Positions 45,001 to 54,571 of a stretch of 64,000 nucleotides of DNA are shown one piece after another. Location of the stretch: positions 1 through 64,000 of the forward strand of contig JASAMV010007351.1 in NCBI GenBank assembly GCA_030248065.1, in the 5' to 3' direction. The DNA comes from Rhynchonema sp. JSB1_4. Taxonomy: Eukaryota; Nematoda; Chromadorea; Monhysterida; Xyalidae. Position numbers and translations under genes: made by a program. The notes beneath the pieces are model-generated. The model searched no databases, was not told where the DNA came from, and saw only the letters and a list, made by a program, of their open reading frames with translations. Numbering within the stretch: the stretch's first letter is position 1; each line of letters starts with the position of its first letter.

Positions 45001-45368
45001 GATCGCGGTGCTCGAACTGCTGACAAAGTACGGAGCCACCTGGCGACCCTACATTGTGTCGGATATGATCAGATTTGTGCGTTGCCTTGTCAATGTTTGA
45101 TTCCAATTTCAATTGCTTTCCAACGCTGTCGACTGTCTTGCAAATTCAGGTGAAAAATTCGGTGTCCGGCTCAGACAGAGACCGAGTGAGGGAAATCGAA
45201 CAGAACTGGGAAGAACGGGGCATGTTTGCGGACACTGTGGACGTCCGAAAGCAGGATGAAACATCAGCGGTCGAAGATGATGCCGCCCTCCTTGATGATC
45301 AGGGGGTGGATGAAGATACTGGTGTGGAGGAAGGAATGGAAAATGATGCTGAAATTGACAGGAAATAG
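33068..45368 (+). CDS. PTCD3 (mRpS39): Pentatricopeptide repeat mitoribosomal small-subunit protein mS39
   Basis: A PPR protein of the mitochondrial small ribosomal subunit that sits near the mRNA entry site. Exons: 33068-33172, 33305-33465, 34482-34623, 34891-35039, 35589-35769, 37539-37631, 40402-40539, 40882-40998, 41983-42069, 42245-42390, 43195-43337, 43563-43669, 44023-44151, 44576-44749, 44978-45076 and 45150-45368. Total 2190 bases, 729 aa (human 689). Recognisable blocks: SPIAILEALSSTVE, DHDPFLMPSM, VIKLLEFLCYHNCIEPT, AELIFDELDPKTAGAYSAMV (PPR), QMIPTLEAYNQVL (PPR), MSADGVRPNEATLAAV (PPR), EMRALGVHPCLAVYDDC (PPR), and an acidic C-terminus. The N-terminus is Arg/Ala/Ser-rich, as in mitochondrial presequences. 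The intron after 43337 needs a GC donor. The start of exon 4 is my least certain boundary. The introns carry many MITEs. Confidence 0.92.
33561..33786. repeat. Palindromic element of GGTGTAAAGGTC words in PTCD3 intron 2
   Basis: The left arm begins GGGTGGAATTTTCGAAACGG and the right arm ends CCGTTTCGAAAATATCACCC. Both arms repeat TAAAGGTCGGTG-like words. The loop is about 20 bp around GAAACATTGCCTG. Confidence 0.8.
33793..34370. repeat. Repeat unit duplicated at 39053-39440 (and partly 35357-35420)
   Basis: GTGGGTACCATTTGCGACAG ... CCAGAGGGACATACCCGCG and following sequence down to GTGGGTAAAAACC recurs with few changes at 39053-39440. The leading part (GCGTGGGTACAGCGGTAATTC) recurs at 35357. 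All three lie in PTCD3 introns. Confidence 0.8.
34660..34857. repeat. Truncated CAGGGTTAGAGA-family MITE
   Basis: TAGGGTTAGAGAGATGACG is followed by TGTCGGGTGCC words and TTGAGAGAAAATTTTCTTCGAACC. It matches the left part of the intact element 47204-47639. The right end is lost just before PTCD3 exon 4. Confidence 0.65.
35105..35345. repeat. Decayed CAGTGTAGTTCCTGG-family MITE
   Basis: GGGGGAGATAGCTGACC, GACCCAAATTCAGGA, TTGCCCTTTTTGGAAAGAC and GGAGATAATGTACCCG occur in the same order as in the 19233 and 37028 elements, with many substitutions. This is an older copy in a PTCD3 intron. Confidence 0.6.
36057..36443. mobile_element. hAT-type MITE, TATACTTGCG family, copy 1
   Basis: The ends are TATACTTGCGGGCC and CGCAAGTATA, with a perfect 8-bp duplication GCCCCTGG. 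The subterminal regions are AAAAAACGGTTTTTTTCC hairpins; the middle (ATGAGCACTTTTTAATCTCC) is unique to the family. Located in the PTCD3 intron 35770-37538. Confidence 0.9.
37028..37407. mobile_element. hAT-type MITE, CAGTGTAGTTCC family, copy in PTCD3 intron
   Basis: Ends CAGTGTAGTTCCCGG and AGGAACTACACCG (one base changed), with a perfect 8-bp duplication GTGGTCAT. The backbone and the word GGGGGAGATAGTGTACC match the 19233 element. Confidence 0.9.
37870..38015. repeat. GGGCCACGGTACTTTT word repeat (inverted copy at 40010-40190)
   Basis: From CGCAACGGTTCCGTATC the sequence is a chain of TTTTGGGCCAC words ending CATGTTTATTTTTACTCA. The block at 40010-40190 is its reverse complement with the same ends (GAGTAAAAATAAACATG ... 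GATACGGAACCG). Confidence 0.8.
38069..38467. mobile_element. hAT-type MITE, TATACTGTCA family, first of a tandem pair
   Basis: Left end TATACTGTCATAAAGAACC, right end CTGCCAGTATA. It is flanked on both sides by ATCTAGCG (38061-38068 and 38468-38475). The subterminal sequence is AAAAACCGTTTTT hairpins. Confidence 0.9.
38476..38937. mobile_element. hAT-type MITE, TATACTGTCA family, second of a tandem pair
   Basis: Same family and orientation as the element at 38069. It shares the middle ATCTAGCG copy and ends before a third copy at 38938-38945. It is about 60 bp longer than its neighbour because of a segment (GTGTTGAAGTCAGTCG...) missing from the first. Confidence 0.9.
40010..40190. repeat. 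Inverted copy of the GGCCCAAAAAGT word repeat
   Basis: Reverse-complement partner of 37870-38015, again in a PTCD3 intron, ending just 210 bp before the exon at 40402. The long minus-strand open frame over this region is a by-product of the repeat. Confidence 0.75.
41176..41668. mobile_element. hAT-type MITE, CAGGGTTGGGCAAAAAA family, copy 1
   Basis: Ends CAGGGTTGGGCAAAAAA and TTTTTTGCCCAACCCTG, with a perfect 8-bp duplication TTGTCACC. The arms carry AAAAACGACGTTTTTT hairpins; the core contains CTGATTTTTCAGGGAAAG. Two more full copies lie at 56545 and 57755. Confidence 0.95.
41775..41816. repeat. Short inverted interstitial telomeric repeat (TTAGGC type)
   Basis: TAAGCCTAAGCCTAAC and TAGGCTTAGGCTTAGG face each other around TGCAGTCC. 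TTAGGC is the nematode telomere unit (established). Only about two units per arm are present, so chance is possible; single units also appear near 54160. Confidence 0.5.
42399..42520. mobile_element. Short MITE (AGGCCGCTCTCTGAC family) abutting a PTCD3 splice donor
   Basis: Ends AGGCCGCTCTCTGACAAAAG and GTCAGAGAGAGGCCT, interior AAAGCAAAATGC words. It starts 8 bases after the donor GT at 42391. A longer relative is at 13721-14128. Confidence 0.8.
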
Positions 45369-45917
45369 CTTTTTGTGTGTCCGAAATTCCGACCGAGAGT
45401 CCGACCGATCCAATTATTCTCGTCAAACTATTGCTTTATTTTGCTCAGTGTTCACTCGATATTGGGTATGATTATTGCGATAAATTGTTGACTTTCCCGT
45501 CTCATTGGACTTTTTGTGTGTTGATGCAGTATTCGTTCTTCGAAAGCGTTGACTTATTTTTGTGCTTATTTTAAATACGTATGTTTGATCTAATCCTTCT
45601 TCTGTGGTGTGATGCATCGATGTCAATAACGATGGGCACACATTGCGTTAGATCTGTGTCTCTAAATCGTATCGTTATTGATCCTATCATCTTTTGTGCA
45701 AAGCACGTCCACAAGACAGCACCCACATCGATATCACCCAGTTTCTGTGAAACGCCGCTTTTTGTGAATCCAAAGTACATCTGACGCTTGAAACTCCGGA
45801 ATTGCAAACGAACCGTCACTTTACCAAGATTGTCAACGTTTCGACTTAGACAAGCAAACGTAATCATTTTGAAAAATATTTCGTCCCCGATTTTTTCGCA
45901 ATAAAGAAAGCTGAGAA

Positions 45918-48900
45918 ATGGCGGAAAACGGCGCTGCGGCGACTGTCGATTCCCCAGATTCCGACAACGCGGCTGCAAACTACAAGGCACCCGCCCCCAA
46001 ATCGGTGAACGAAATTCTGAGGGTTTGTGGATGTGGATTATGGTGGTTTCATTTTTTCGTTTTCGACAAAAATGTTTTTCCTCGCATCGATTGTGCGTTT
46101 TTTCTGGCGGAAGCCATGTCGCAAAACTTGCTTGCATGCTTTCAGACTGATGCAGAAGATGAATCGCTCAAACGTTACAAGGAGACATTGTTAGGATCTG
46201 GCGCTGATTCCGTTATTATTGGTTGGTTATTTTTTTAGTGACTGAAATTACTGTAATTTATGTTGTCGAAAAAACCTGTTTTTTCGGAAAAACCTGTTTT
46301 TAAACAGATTACTAGTACTTCAGGAATTCCGGTCAAAAACCCCCTTTTTGGCAATATTTGCTTTACTTCTTTTTCTTCATCCCCGTCTTCGAGTGCGTTT
46401 TATTCAAGCACAAAAAGGGTCGCTTACCGCTGCTTTAGGCCTTTAAGAACGATTTTATAGCGTAGGCGTGAACCTTCAAGAAAATTGTTAGCCTCTTTCT
46501 GACCAAAAAACGCGCCTCTTTCTTTTTCGTCTTTTCAGATGAATGAATCACCGGCAATGTTGCCTGGTATAATTCATTTTCGAAAATTACCGGGCTCCAT
46601 AGTAGTGGCAGGGGGGCAGTGTTGGAGGTACTCTGGAGGGGGGATACCTACTGTACCGCGCTCGGAGAGGGCGATACCTACTGTACCAGAGTCGATGGCC
46701 TGGGGGGTTATGTACCCAGGCGGGTATGAGGGGGGGTTAGGTTTTGGGGTGAAAAATTTGGGAAAAAAATTTTTTCCTTTTGCATTTCAAAATTCATTTT
46801 CTTCTACCAGAATAGGGAGGGAGCAATGCATCTCATTGACTGATGAGGACCCGGATGCATTGTGACATATATAGTCTCATGAGAGGGTCCGAAACTATAT
46901 ATGCAGCTTTTACTACTCTATTAATATAGATCTTACTCAAATTTATTAGAAATAAATAATAACACTGCTACACATCCCTTTTATGTGTTTATTATGTGTG
47001 GAATCGTGTGAAAACGTAGTATTTGCGCGCGTAGCGCGCGAATTTGGGGTATGAGGTAAAAACCACTGATTTTACACTAATTTTGGCCAGTGATGTGGTT
47101 GGGGGGTATGGGGGGTATTACCCCCCAACTGCTAGGTAGCTTTCTTGCTCCGGAACCCATACCCCCCAAACTGGCTAGCTAGCTTTCTTGCTCCGGTCAC
47201 CAATAGGGTTAGAGGTCGGGGGGGGGGGTACCCCACACCCGACATTTGAGAAAAAAAGCCGACACCCGACAGTTCCAAAAAAAACCCGACACCCGACATC
47301 TAGTTTTTTAAAAAGCCCGACACCTGTTTTTGGACCAAAAACAGGCAAATTTTTGCTCCTTCGCATTATTAGTGCGATTTTTTGGATCAAGTGACTGAAT
47401 TCAAGTATTTTCAAACGAAATAAACACCAAAATGTCACATTCTGCGTCTTCTGAAACATTTGGTTTGAAGAAAATTTTTTCTCAAAATTCTTTTCTCGGC
47501 AAAACTGATGTTTTGAACCGTAAGTGTCGGGTGTCGGCTGTCGGGTGTCGGGTCCCAAAAAACCCGACACCCGACACCTGGAGGCACCCGACACCCGACA
47601 CCTACACTTTTTTTGGCACCCGACGTCTCTCTAACCCTGGTCACCAAGTAAAAAAAAGTGTTGATTTTAGTGCCAAAATGACCATTTTATGGGCCAAAAT
47701 GGTCAAATTCGTTCAAATTTTCTCACACATGCCCAAAAACACGCATTTTAAGGCTTATTTTAGCATAATTTCGACCAATTTTTATACCCCTGTTTTTGAC
47801 TTCTGGACCAATACCCCCCCAAATCGGGGTACCCGGCTAGCTAGCTAGCTTTCTTGCGCCGGACCCCTCCAGCTAGCTAGCTTTCTTGCTCCGACCAACT
47901 ACATCACTGATTTTGGCCCTTTTGGTCAAAAATTGGCACTTTTGAGGCAAAATCGGGGGGGGGGGGGAACACCTTTAAAATCGGGGGGAAAAAAAAACTT
48001 TTTTTTTCAAAAAAAAAAAAAAAAAACTTTTTTTTCACCAAAAAATATTTTTTTTTTTTTTTTTTTTTTCACAAAAAAAAAAAATTTTTTTTGAAATATT
48101 TTCAAGGGTTACGAAAGGATGTTGTCGAAACTAATGTAAATCGGTACTAAACAGTTCAAAATGAGCACTTTTTAATCTCTAAGTGCATTTTTAGCATGTT
48201 TCAGGCCATTTCCCGACAAAATTTTCTCCAAAATAGGCATTTTTGAACCATGGGTATCCTTAAGTACTGGAAAAATATTTGGAAAAAAAACGGTTTTTTT
48301 TCCGGAAAAAAACGGTTTTTTTTCCAAAAATATATTTTGCGGAAAAATACGCAAGTATAACCTACTGTACCGGGGTGAAAATCGGGGGGATACCTACTGT
48401 ACCATGCCAAACATCGGGGGGATACCTACTGTACTGGGGGGCTACCCCCAAACCCCCCCCACCTCCAACACTGCAGGGGGGTAACCCCCCTCAGTACTTA
48501 CCTACCATAAAACCCGAGGGGGTGGGGGTTGAGTACTTACCTCTCACAACTCCAAATCATACCTCTCACAAGCAATTTTATACCCTTTTAAGGCAAAAAT
48601 CGGTGTTTTTCGACCTTATTTTCCCAAAAATCGCGCAAACCCACCCATAATACCTATTTTTAGGCGTTTTTCGGCGAAAATTTGGAAAAAGTACTATTTT
48701 TACCTCATTTTTGGCCAAAATTGTATCACAAAAACGGTGTTTTTTCGCCTTTTTGGGTGACCAAAATCATACCTCTCACACTTCCGGTCCCAACCCCGCA
48801 TCATACTTACCCCTCCCACACATGGTCCTGCCACTACACTGCCGGGCTCCGAAGCAAAACGGTTTTTTTCGGAAATAAAGCGTTTTTTTGTCAGTTGCTT

Positions 48901-51498
48901 CAGTCATTTTCATTTGCAAGCTTAGCCATGTGTATGGCGCCCGACCGACCAGCATGCCAGTTTTTTTTTGGAAAAACGGCTTTTCTTTGAGAAAAAACAC
49001 ACTCAAAATTGCATTGCCAGTACTTAAAGATTATGCAGATCCCCCGGGCGAAACACCTACTTTTGTTCAGTTCTTGGTTGTTGTTTGTGGCTTAACAGGC
49101 GCCGCGCTGCAACAAAAAACATTTTCTATTTGCTTTAGCCGATTTCAGACGATTTTGTACAGAAACTTCGTGAAGATTTTGCGCTTTTTTGGATCGAAAA
49201 ACATTTCATCCGTAAAATAAATTACCGTTAATTTTTCCGGTAATTAAGTTCGAAATTTATCGGCATCCTGAAAAGAGAAATGTTTGTTCTCCAGGGGTAC
49301 CATAACCGCGTGTTTTTTCTATTTTATTGGAAATTGTGTCTGCACATTGTTGCAGAGCCAAACAACCCGAAGAACGTGCTGGTTCGGTCGCTGTGTTTGG
49401 TCGTCGCCGGCCGACCGGATGTGACGATGGTGCTGAATGAAACTGGTCAGATTGTTCTGCTTTCTAATGCATAAAATGGTTGCCCATTGTATACTTGCGG
49501 GCCGGAAAAAAACCGTTTTTTTTCGGTAAAAAACCGAAAAAAACCGTTTTTTCCGAGGCCCGGAAAAATACGTTTTTATTTTTCCGGAAATTTTTCCAAG
49601 TGGCAACTTTTGGAAAAAAAACGGTTTTTTTCCAAAAATTTCCGAAATATTTTCAAGGGTTACGAAAGGATGTTGTCAAAACTAATGTAAATCGGTGCTA
49701 AACAGTTCAAAATGAGCACTTTTTAATCTCCAAGTGCATTTTTAGCATGTTTCAGGCCATTTCCCAACAAAATTTTCTCCAAAATAGGCGTTTTTGGACC
49801 ATGGGTATCCTTAAGTACTGGAAAAATATTTGAAAAAAAACGGTTTTTTTTCGGAAAAAAACGGTTTTTTTCCAAAAATATATTTTGCGGAAAAATACGC
49901 AAGTATAGCCCAGTGCATTGTTCCATGATCAGAGGTGGCATAGTTGCTGATGATAAACGCAACAAGTTGTTGATTGGCCAATACCCTGCCCTCAGAATAA
50001 GCGGACCCCCAAGAACCTCGATCTTCTTGTTTGCCTATCGTCAACGTCACGGAGTTTCTAACTTTTTGTTTAATAACACTGCTACACATCCCTTTTGCCC
50101 GAACAAACAACCCAAAAACAGCCTATTTTCACGAATTATTGCTCCGCTGTTGTGCACCTCCCCCTGAGATCATCTGTCTGCCACCCATTGTATGGATCTC
50201 TGTATATGTATATCATGGCCAAAAGCTACCGACATGGCACTGTCTGCTAAAGCTGTCTCACGGATTGCGATACCATTCCAAAAGTTATGTGATCGTTGAT
50301 CGTTTTGGTCAGCTTTGTGCTTTCAGATTTGACCAACCAGTCGTTAGCTTGCGCCAAAAAATCAAAAATTGTGCTTTTTGAATGGATTTCAATCCCAGTG
50401 CAGTGAATTAGAATGATGTTTGGAACTGAACACGTGATTTTTCTGCACGTCCATTTGCGCTGGTGTTGGTCAGCTTTCATTCAACCCCAGTTTCATTCAG
50501 TCGAAAATTTTAACGTTCCCCCAACTGATTATACCTGGTGAATAAAACTTACTTTTATTTTATTTGATTTCCATTGTACATGTATTTCCAACATTTTGCT
50601 AATTTTGCAGATCTCCAATCGCTCGAGAAACAGACGTTCACGATCAAGGAGGGTTGTCAGTATCGGCTGAGGGTCGACTTCCACGTTCAGCGTGAGATTG
50701 TCGCCGGACTGAAATACGTGCAGAAAGTGACGCGACACGGAGTGCCTGGTGTGTTTCGTCCGATTTTTCGTCAATTTTCTGAAGTAATTTGTTTGGTTTT
50801 AAATGGTGGTTCCATTTTTTTTAAAAAATCCTATTAAGATGGATACAAAAAGCTAATTTCATGTGCACCTCGCACCGACAATTTTACGTTTAATGTGTTT
50901 TGCTGCCAAAATGTGGAAAGCTTACCGTCAATTGCGCCCACAGAGAGTAGTTGCAACAGAAAGATGTGACGCGTCAAGGGACGTTTGACCGAACCATTGT
51001 TTGACCATTTCATCACGCACAAAAACATGGGTCGTTTTTTGCTAAAGTTGTGCGACAGCAGGCCCGTGTCTCAAACACGTCTGAAAAAAACCGCTGATGT
51101 CACACAGCAAGATGATCTTGTTTTCCGCACGTCAGCAACTTCACTGGTAGGAGAACAGAGGGCCAACTGACAACAAGAAGAATTGGGAAACGATCCACCA
51201 AACAATGTTGAATGTGCATTTCAGTTGACAAAGACGACTTCATGGTCGGCTCATATGGCCCGAAGAAGGAGCTGCAGTCATATCGAACGCCTGTCGACGA
51301 AGCGCCCAGCGGTATGGCAACGTTCACGTTCCCAATTTTCTCTTTAATTTCATTTCACAATCATTTTCTCTTGCATTCATTTCAACAGGCATGCTTCACC
51401 GAGGCACCTACAAAGTCAAGTCGTTGTTCACGGACGATGACGGACACGAGTGGCTGAGTTGGAATTGGACGTTGGAGATAAAGAAGGACTGGGATTGA
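45918..51498 (+). CDS. rhi-1 (ARHGDIA): Rho GDP-dissociation inhibitor
   Basis: A cytosolic chaperone that binds prenylated Rho-family GTPases, keeping them GDP-bound and off membranes. Exons: 45918-46022, 46146-46221, 49356-49445, 50611-50748, 51225-51311 and 51389-51498. Sum 606 bases, 201 aa (human RhoGDI1 is 204). In order: an acidic N-terminus, [27 protein letters not shown] (the helix that blocks switch regions), [16 protein letters not shown], the immunoglobulin-like sandwich [62 protein letters not shown], and the end [14 protein letters not shown]. All joins are in phase 1 after exon 2. The start is the first ATG, 550 bp after PTCD3. Intron 2 (3.1 kb) is a nest of transposons. Confidence 0.96.
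46790..46985 (+). ncRNA. Interspersed repeat with permuted hammerhead-ribozyme core, copy 3
   Basis: Nearly identical to copy 1. CTGATGAG is at 46840-46847, GTC at 46874-46876 and GAAAC at 46891-46895. The outer hairpin is CAATGCATC/GATGCATTG; stem III is CATATATAGT/ACTATATATG. In stem I the strand after GTC reads TCATGAG here rather than TCGTGAG, keeping pairing with CTCATTGA. It ends AACACTGCTACACATCCC; the same tail occurs alone at 50067-50098. Sense strand of RhoGDI, so it would be in the pre-mRNA. Confidence 0.55.
47098..47909. mobile_element. hAT-type MITE (CAGTGATGTGGTTGG ends), nested middle layer
   Basis: Ends CAGTGATGTGGTTGG and CCAACTACATCACTG, with a perfect 8-bp duplication ATTTTGGC. 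The words are CTAGCTAGCTTTCTTGCTCCG. It is interrupted by the element 47204-47639. Confidence 0.9.
47204..47639. mobile_element. hAT-type MITE (CAGGGTTAGAGA ends), innermost layer
   Basis: Ends TAGGGTTAGAGG and CTCTCTAACCCTG, with a perfect 8-bp duplication GTCACCAA. The words are CACCCGACA/TGTCGGGTG. It is the youngest of the three nested insertions. Confidence 0.9.
48100..48357. repeat. 5'-truncated TATACTTGCG-family MITE
   Basis: From GGGTTACGAAAGGATGTTGTC to CGCAAGTATA it matches the right two thirds of 36057 and 49490. The left end is replaced by A/T homopolymer runs (47980-48095), probable collapse of its hairpin arms. Confidence 0.75.
49490..49907. mobile_element. hAT-type MITE, TATACTTGCG family, copy 2
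   Basis: Ends TATACTTGCGGGCC and CGCAAGTATA, flanks GCCCATTG and GCCCAGTG (7 of 8). Full length, in RhoGDI intron 3, 45 bp after a splice donor. Confidence 0.85.
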
Positions 51499-53615
51499 GC
51501 ACATTTGTTCGTTAATCGATTGGTGTCAAATTTGAACGGTTTTTTGTTGGTCGCTCACCACGCTGCTGGCGCAAATCGCCCGTGAAAATTAGTCTGCATG
51601 CAGCTATGGGCACCTGTTTTTGCGTGCGTCGTGAATTAACGTGATGAGAAGCCAATGAAACCGTTCAAATGTAATGTAATATGAAGTTTCCAACATTTAC
51701 TGTGGTTTGCTACGTCAGTGTGCGTGTGCGGTATTCACTTAATACATTTTGATTGGGCATATTTTCAGTGTTTTTTGGATTGAAACATTTTTCTTGAACT
51801 TACATTTGAACTTACTTGAACTTGAACATTAGATTTGTGTTTTTCTTTAGTGAATTGTTTTTGTTTCTTATCGTGTCTTCTGGGTCCATTTCTCCTGTGC
51901 TCTTGGGCATTCCTATTGTGAAAACATACTTGAGTCTTATACTTTGCTATTTTACATATTATCCGTACATTTTGTTTCGGAATTTCCAAACTTCGGTTCT
52001 TATTTCTGTCATCCACTTTTTGTCAAATTTGGCTTGTTAATTCATGCCTACTATAATCTTACACCGGTGTGTATGTTTTCTTTCTGACAAGTTGTGGCAA
52101 AAATTGGATAATACGCGGTATATAATAGTCGTTATTATTTACAACATTTGAACTAACAAAACCACGTCTGTATTGTATGTTGCATTCTCGAGACTTGTCA
52201 ATTACGGATAGGCTGCATAAAAGTTGTAAGTTACCATTATACATATATCTGCCTAGATACTTGCTGACAAAGTTCGCAGCCGAGAGATTTTGTGCAACCG
52301 GTTTTATGGAGCAAAAGTCAGTTACTGGCCAGGCGACCGCACCGCACACGCATTTCAGTCAACATGTGTGGATCAACAGCTAGCAGACGTGCTGCACGGG
52401 CAAGAAACTTCTGTGGTCATGACGTGAAATGGTTTTGAATGCCTGATTCGGTCAATCACCCAGGCTTTGCAGTGCGAACACACCCCCACGCCCAGTGGCA
52501 CAGCCAACCACCCAAACTGGTTGTTGTCTCCAATACGGATCAATCATTGTTGTAGACTTGTGCTTGCCTTTGCTTTCAACCGCCCCTGCGGTCTTTACCA
52601 CCGTTTTATCCACCACACATGGCTGATGTTTGTTTGTGTTTGCGTGTTCTTCGGCCCACAACGGGAATAACTTTTTCATGTGTTTGGCGGTGTCCCCTTG
52701 CAACACATACAGTACGTGAATCATTGAGCTACAAGCATTTGTCTGGTCTTTTGGTTGCGCTGGAGCCATTTTTCAAACTTGGGGGGGCGGCAGCGGGCTC
52801 GCATTGCAGCAGGTGATACGCAAAAAATAGCCCGAAATTCTGATTCAGCGCCCAAACCCCCGGATACCAATCTTGACCAAAATCGGTAAATGATCCCAAA
52901 TGGGCAATGACCCTTTAAGCAGTTGTTTGAAAATGCCTATTTCAGGAAGAAAGCATAGTTTTATGACGTAAATGTAGTTCATACGCAACGTAAATATTGA
53001 GCTAACAAAGAAAGCGTAATCGTGCTAAACATATTTGTAAGTGTATAAGTGTAAATTCTCATTTTACTGGCAGAAATAACCACGAAGTTGGCGCGAAACA
53101 TGAACTAAAATGAAAACTTGAATAATTCTGCTCACAGCTGGTTTATTGCTGACGGTACTAAAAGCGACTTTTTGCAATGTTGTACTGATTAACGTTGATT
53201 TAAGATATAGAAACGTGCGACGGTATGAAAGTAGTGTGTACCAATATGCAATCCGCTGTCAATCTATGATACGAACACATGCCTATCTTAGCACAATAGT
53301 GAACATTATTTGTGTAGCTCTTCAGATTGTTTCCCGCTTACTTTTATGCTTTGGCCCAGGATTTAAAAAAAACTGACTGAGTCCACTGACTTGACATCCA
53401 CAAACTGACTGACTGACATCACAATACCTGTATTCTGTGCATTTGCTGGGCGGTTGTTTGTCGAGGTTGCTTATTCCTACACGTGTGAACTGATGGCAAA
53501 TTTTACGCTGGTGGAAGATTCAGAAAGAAGCAAATCACAGCCAGTGGCACACACCCTCACTCAACCACCGATGCCAGCCAAGTGCACACTCACCGTAGTT
53601 TTCCACATATGTACA
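51499..53615. other. Intergenic, no gene recognised
   Basis: A 105-codon minus-strand frame at 52452-52769 is the longest open frame; it shows no motif I know and no splice context, so I leave it uncalled. The rest is AT-rich unique sequence. Confidence 0.4.
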
Positions 53616-53619
53616 TAGG

Positions 53620-54030
53620 TCCCACCCAATTGAGCCCCGATTTCGATGTCCCACCCAATTTTGTTCGGAAACGTTTCTGAATAGAGCCCTTGGGATCGGG
53701 GGTTCTATTTGGTGTTAAAAGTTTTTCAAAAATTGATCGTGTGATCGTCGTTGGTTTTCACCCTCCAAAGTTGTTTAAAATCAATCTTTTTTCGGGGTTT
53801 CTCCTCCAGCCTGCTGCAATGTTTGATGAAAACGTGTACTGGAATGCATATAGAGCGGCCGTCACAACAATCGGTGATGTTGGCAATCGGTTCAAGGAAT
53901 TTCAAAAACCTTCCTCAGACACGTTTCCGAATAAGATCCCCATGGCTCTACAATATTTGTGTAAAAAGTTTTTAACAAAATGGCCGATTTTCACCTTTTT
54001 TCGAATAGAGCCCAGCCCTCGGGGCTCTGT
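53620..54030. repeat. Degenerate GAATAGAGCCC repeat
   Basis: CCCACCCAATT units (53626, 53650), GAATAGAGCCCTTGGG and TCGAATAGAGCCCAGCC recall the AATAGAGCCCCC words of the 21478 and 25394 elements. The ends are not definable. Confidence 0.45.
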
Positions 54031-54571
54031 ATTGAAAACATACGCGAAGAGTGCTTGTGGTGTTGCATAAAGTTGCTGTGATCGCGTTACCACAAGTACA
54101 GCAACTTACTTTTCAGCAACGTTTCGCTAGCTTCAGGCTAGCTTCGCGAGCAAAAGGCTTAGGCTTACAGTAGGCTTGCCTCAGTCATGTTTCAACCCGA
54201 CCACAACCAAAAAGAGAACATTGGGCACTGTAGAAACACTAGTGTTTATGGTGTAAAATGGTTCTTCTTATCGCTCAGCTCCATCTTTTATGGCGACTAG
54301 TCCGTTTGGATTTCACAAATGGACGAGTGCACTGTGTTGCACGCAAATGACGCAACACCCAGACGGCCATTGCGTTGCGACAGCAGAGCACAGTGGTGCG
54401 AGCTGCGCGGATAATCTGCATGCCACGGAATTGTGTTGGCAACGGCATGCTGGCCTATAATGGAACAATGCAAGGTATTCGGCCACCTTTTACAGACCTG
54501 GAAGTTCAGGTCTGTCGTTTTCGGATCAGGCCCGCCTCAATCTCAACTATTGTTATACATAACTTGTAGAC

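Larger units (their letters stand above)
46617..48473. mobile_element. Composite hAT-type element (outer shell) in RhoGDI intron 2
   Basis: Inverted ends CAGTGTTGGAGGT and ACCTCCAACACTG, flanked by CAGGGGGG on both sides (8 bp). Near both ends is the word ATACCTACTGTACC. At 1.86 kb it is much larger than its relatives because it contains the hammerhead repeat, the 47098-47909 and 47204-47639 elements and part of a TATACTTGCG element. Confidence 0.75.

Noticed and set aside
46318..49080. A possible extra RhoGDI exon near 49036 reading DPPGETPTF after a good acceptor
   Set aside because: Exon 46146-46221 joins directly in phase to the exon at 49356, and this reproduces the family alignment without a gap; the candidate would add residues the family lacks.
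52452..52769. 105-codon minus-strand frame with plausible composition
   Set aside because: No recognisable domain, no splice partners and no conservation evidence available from the sequence alone.
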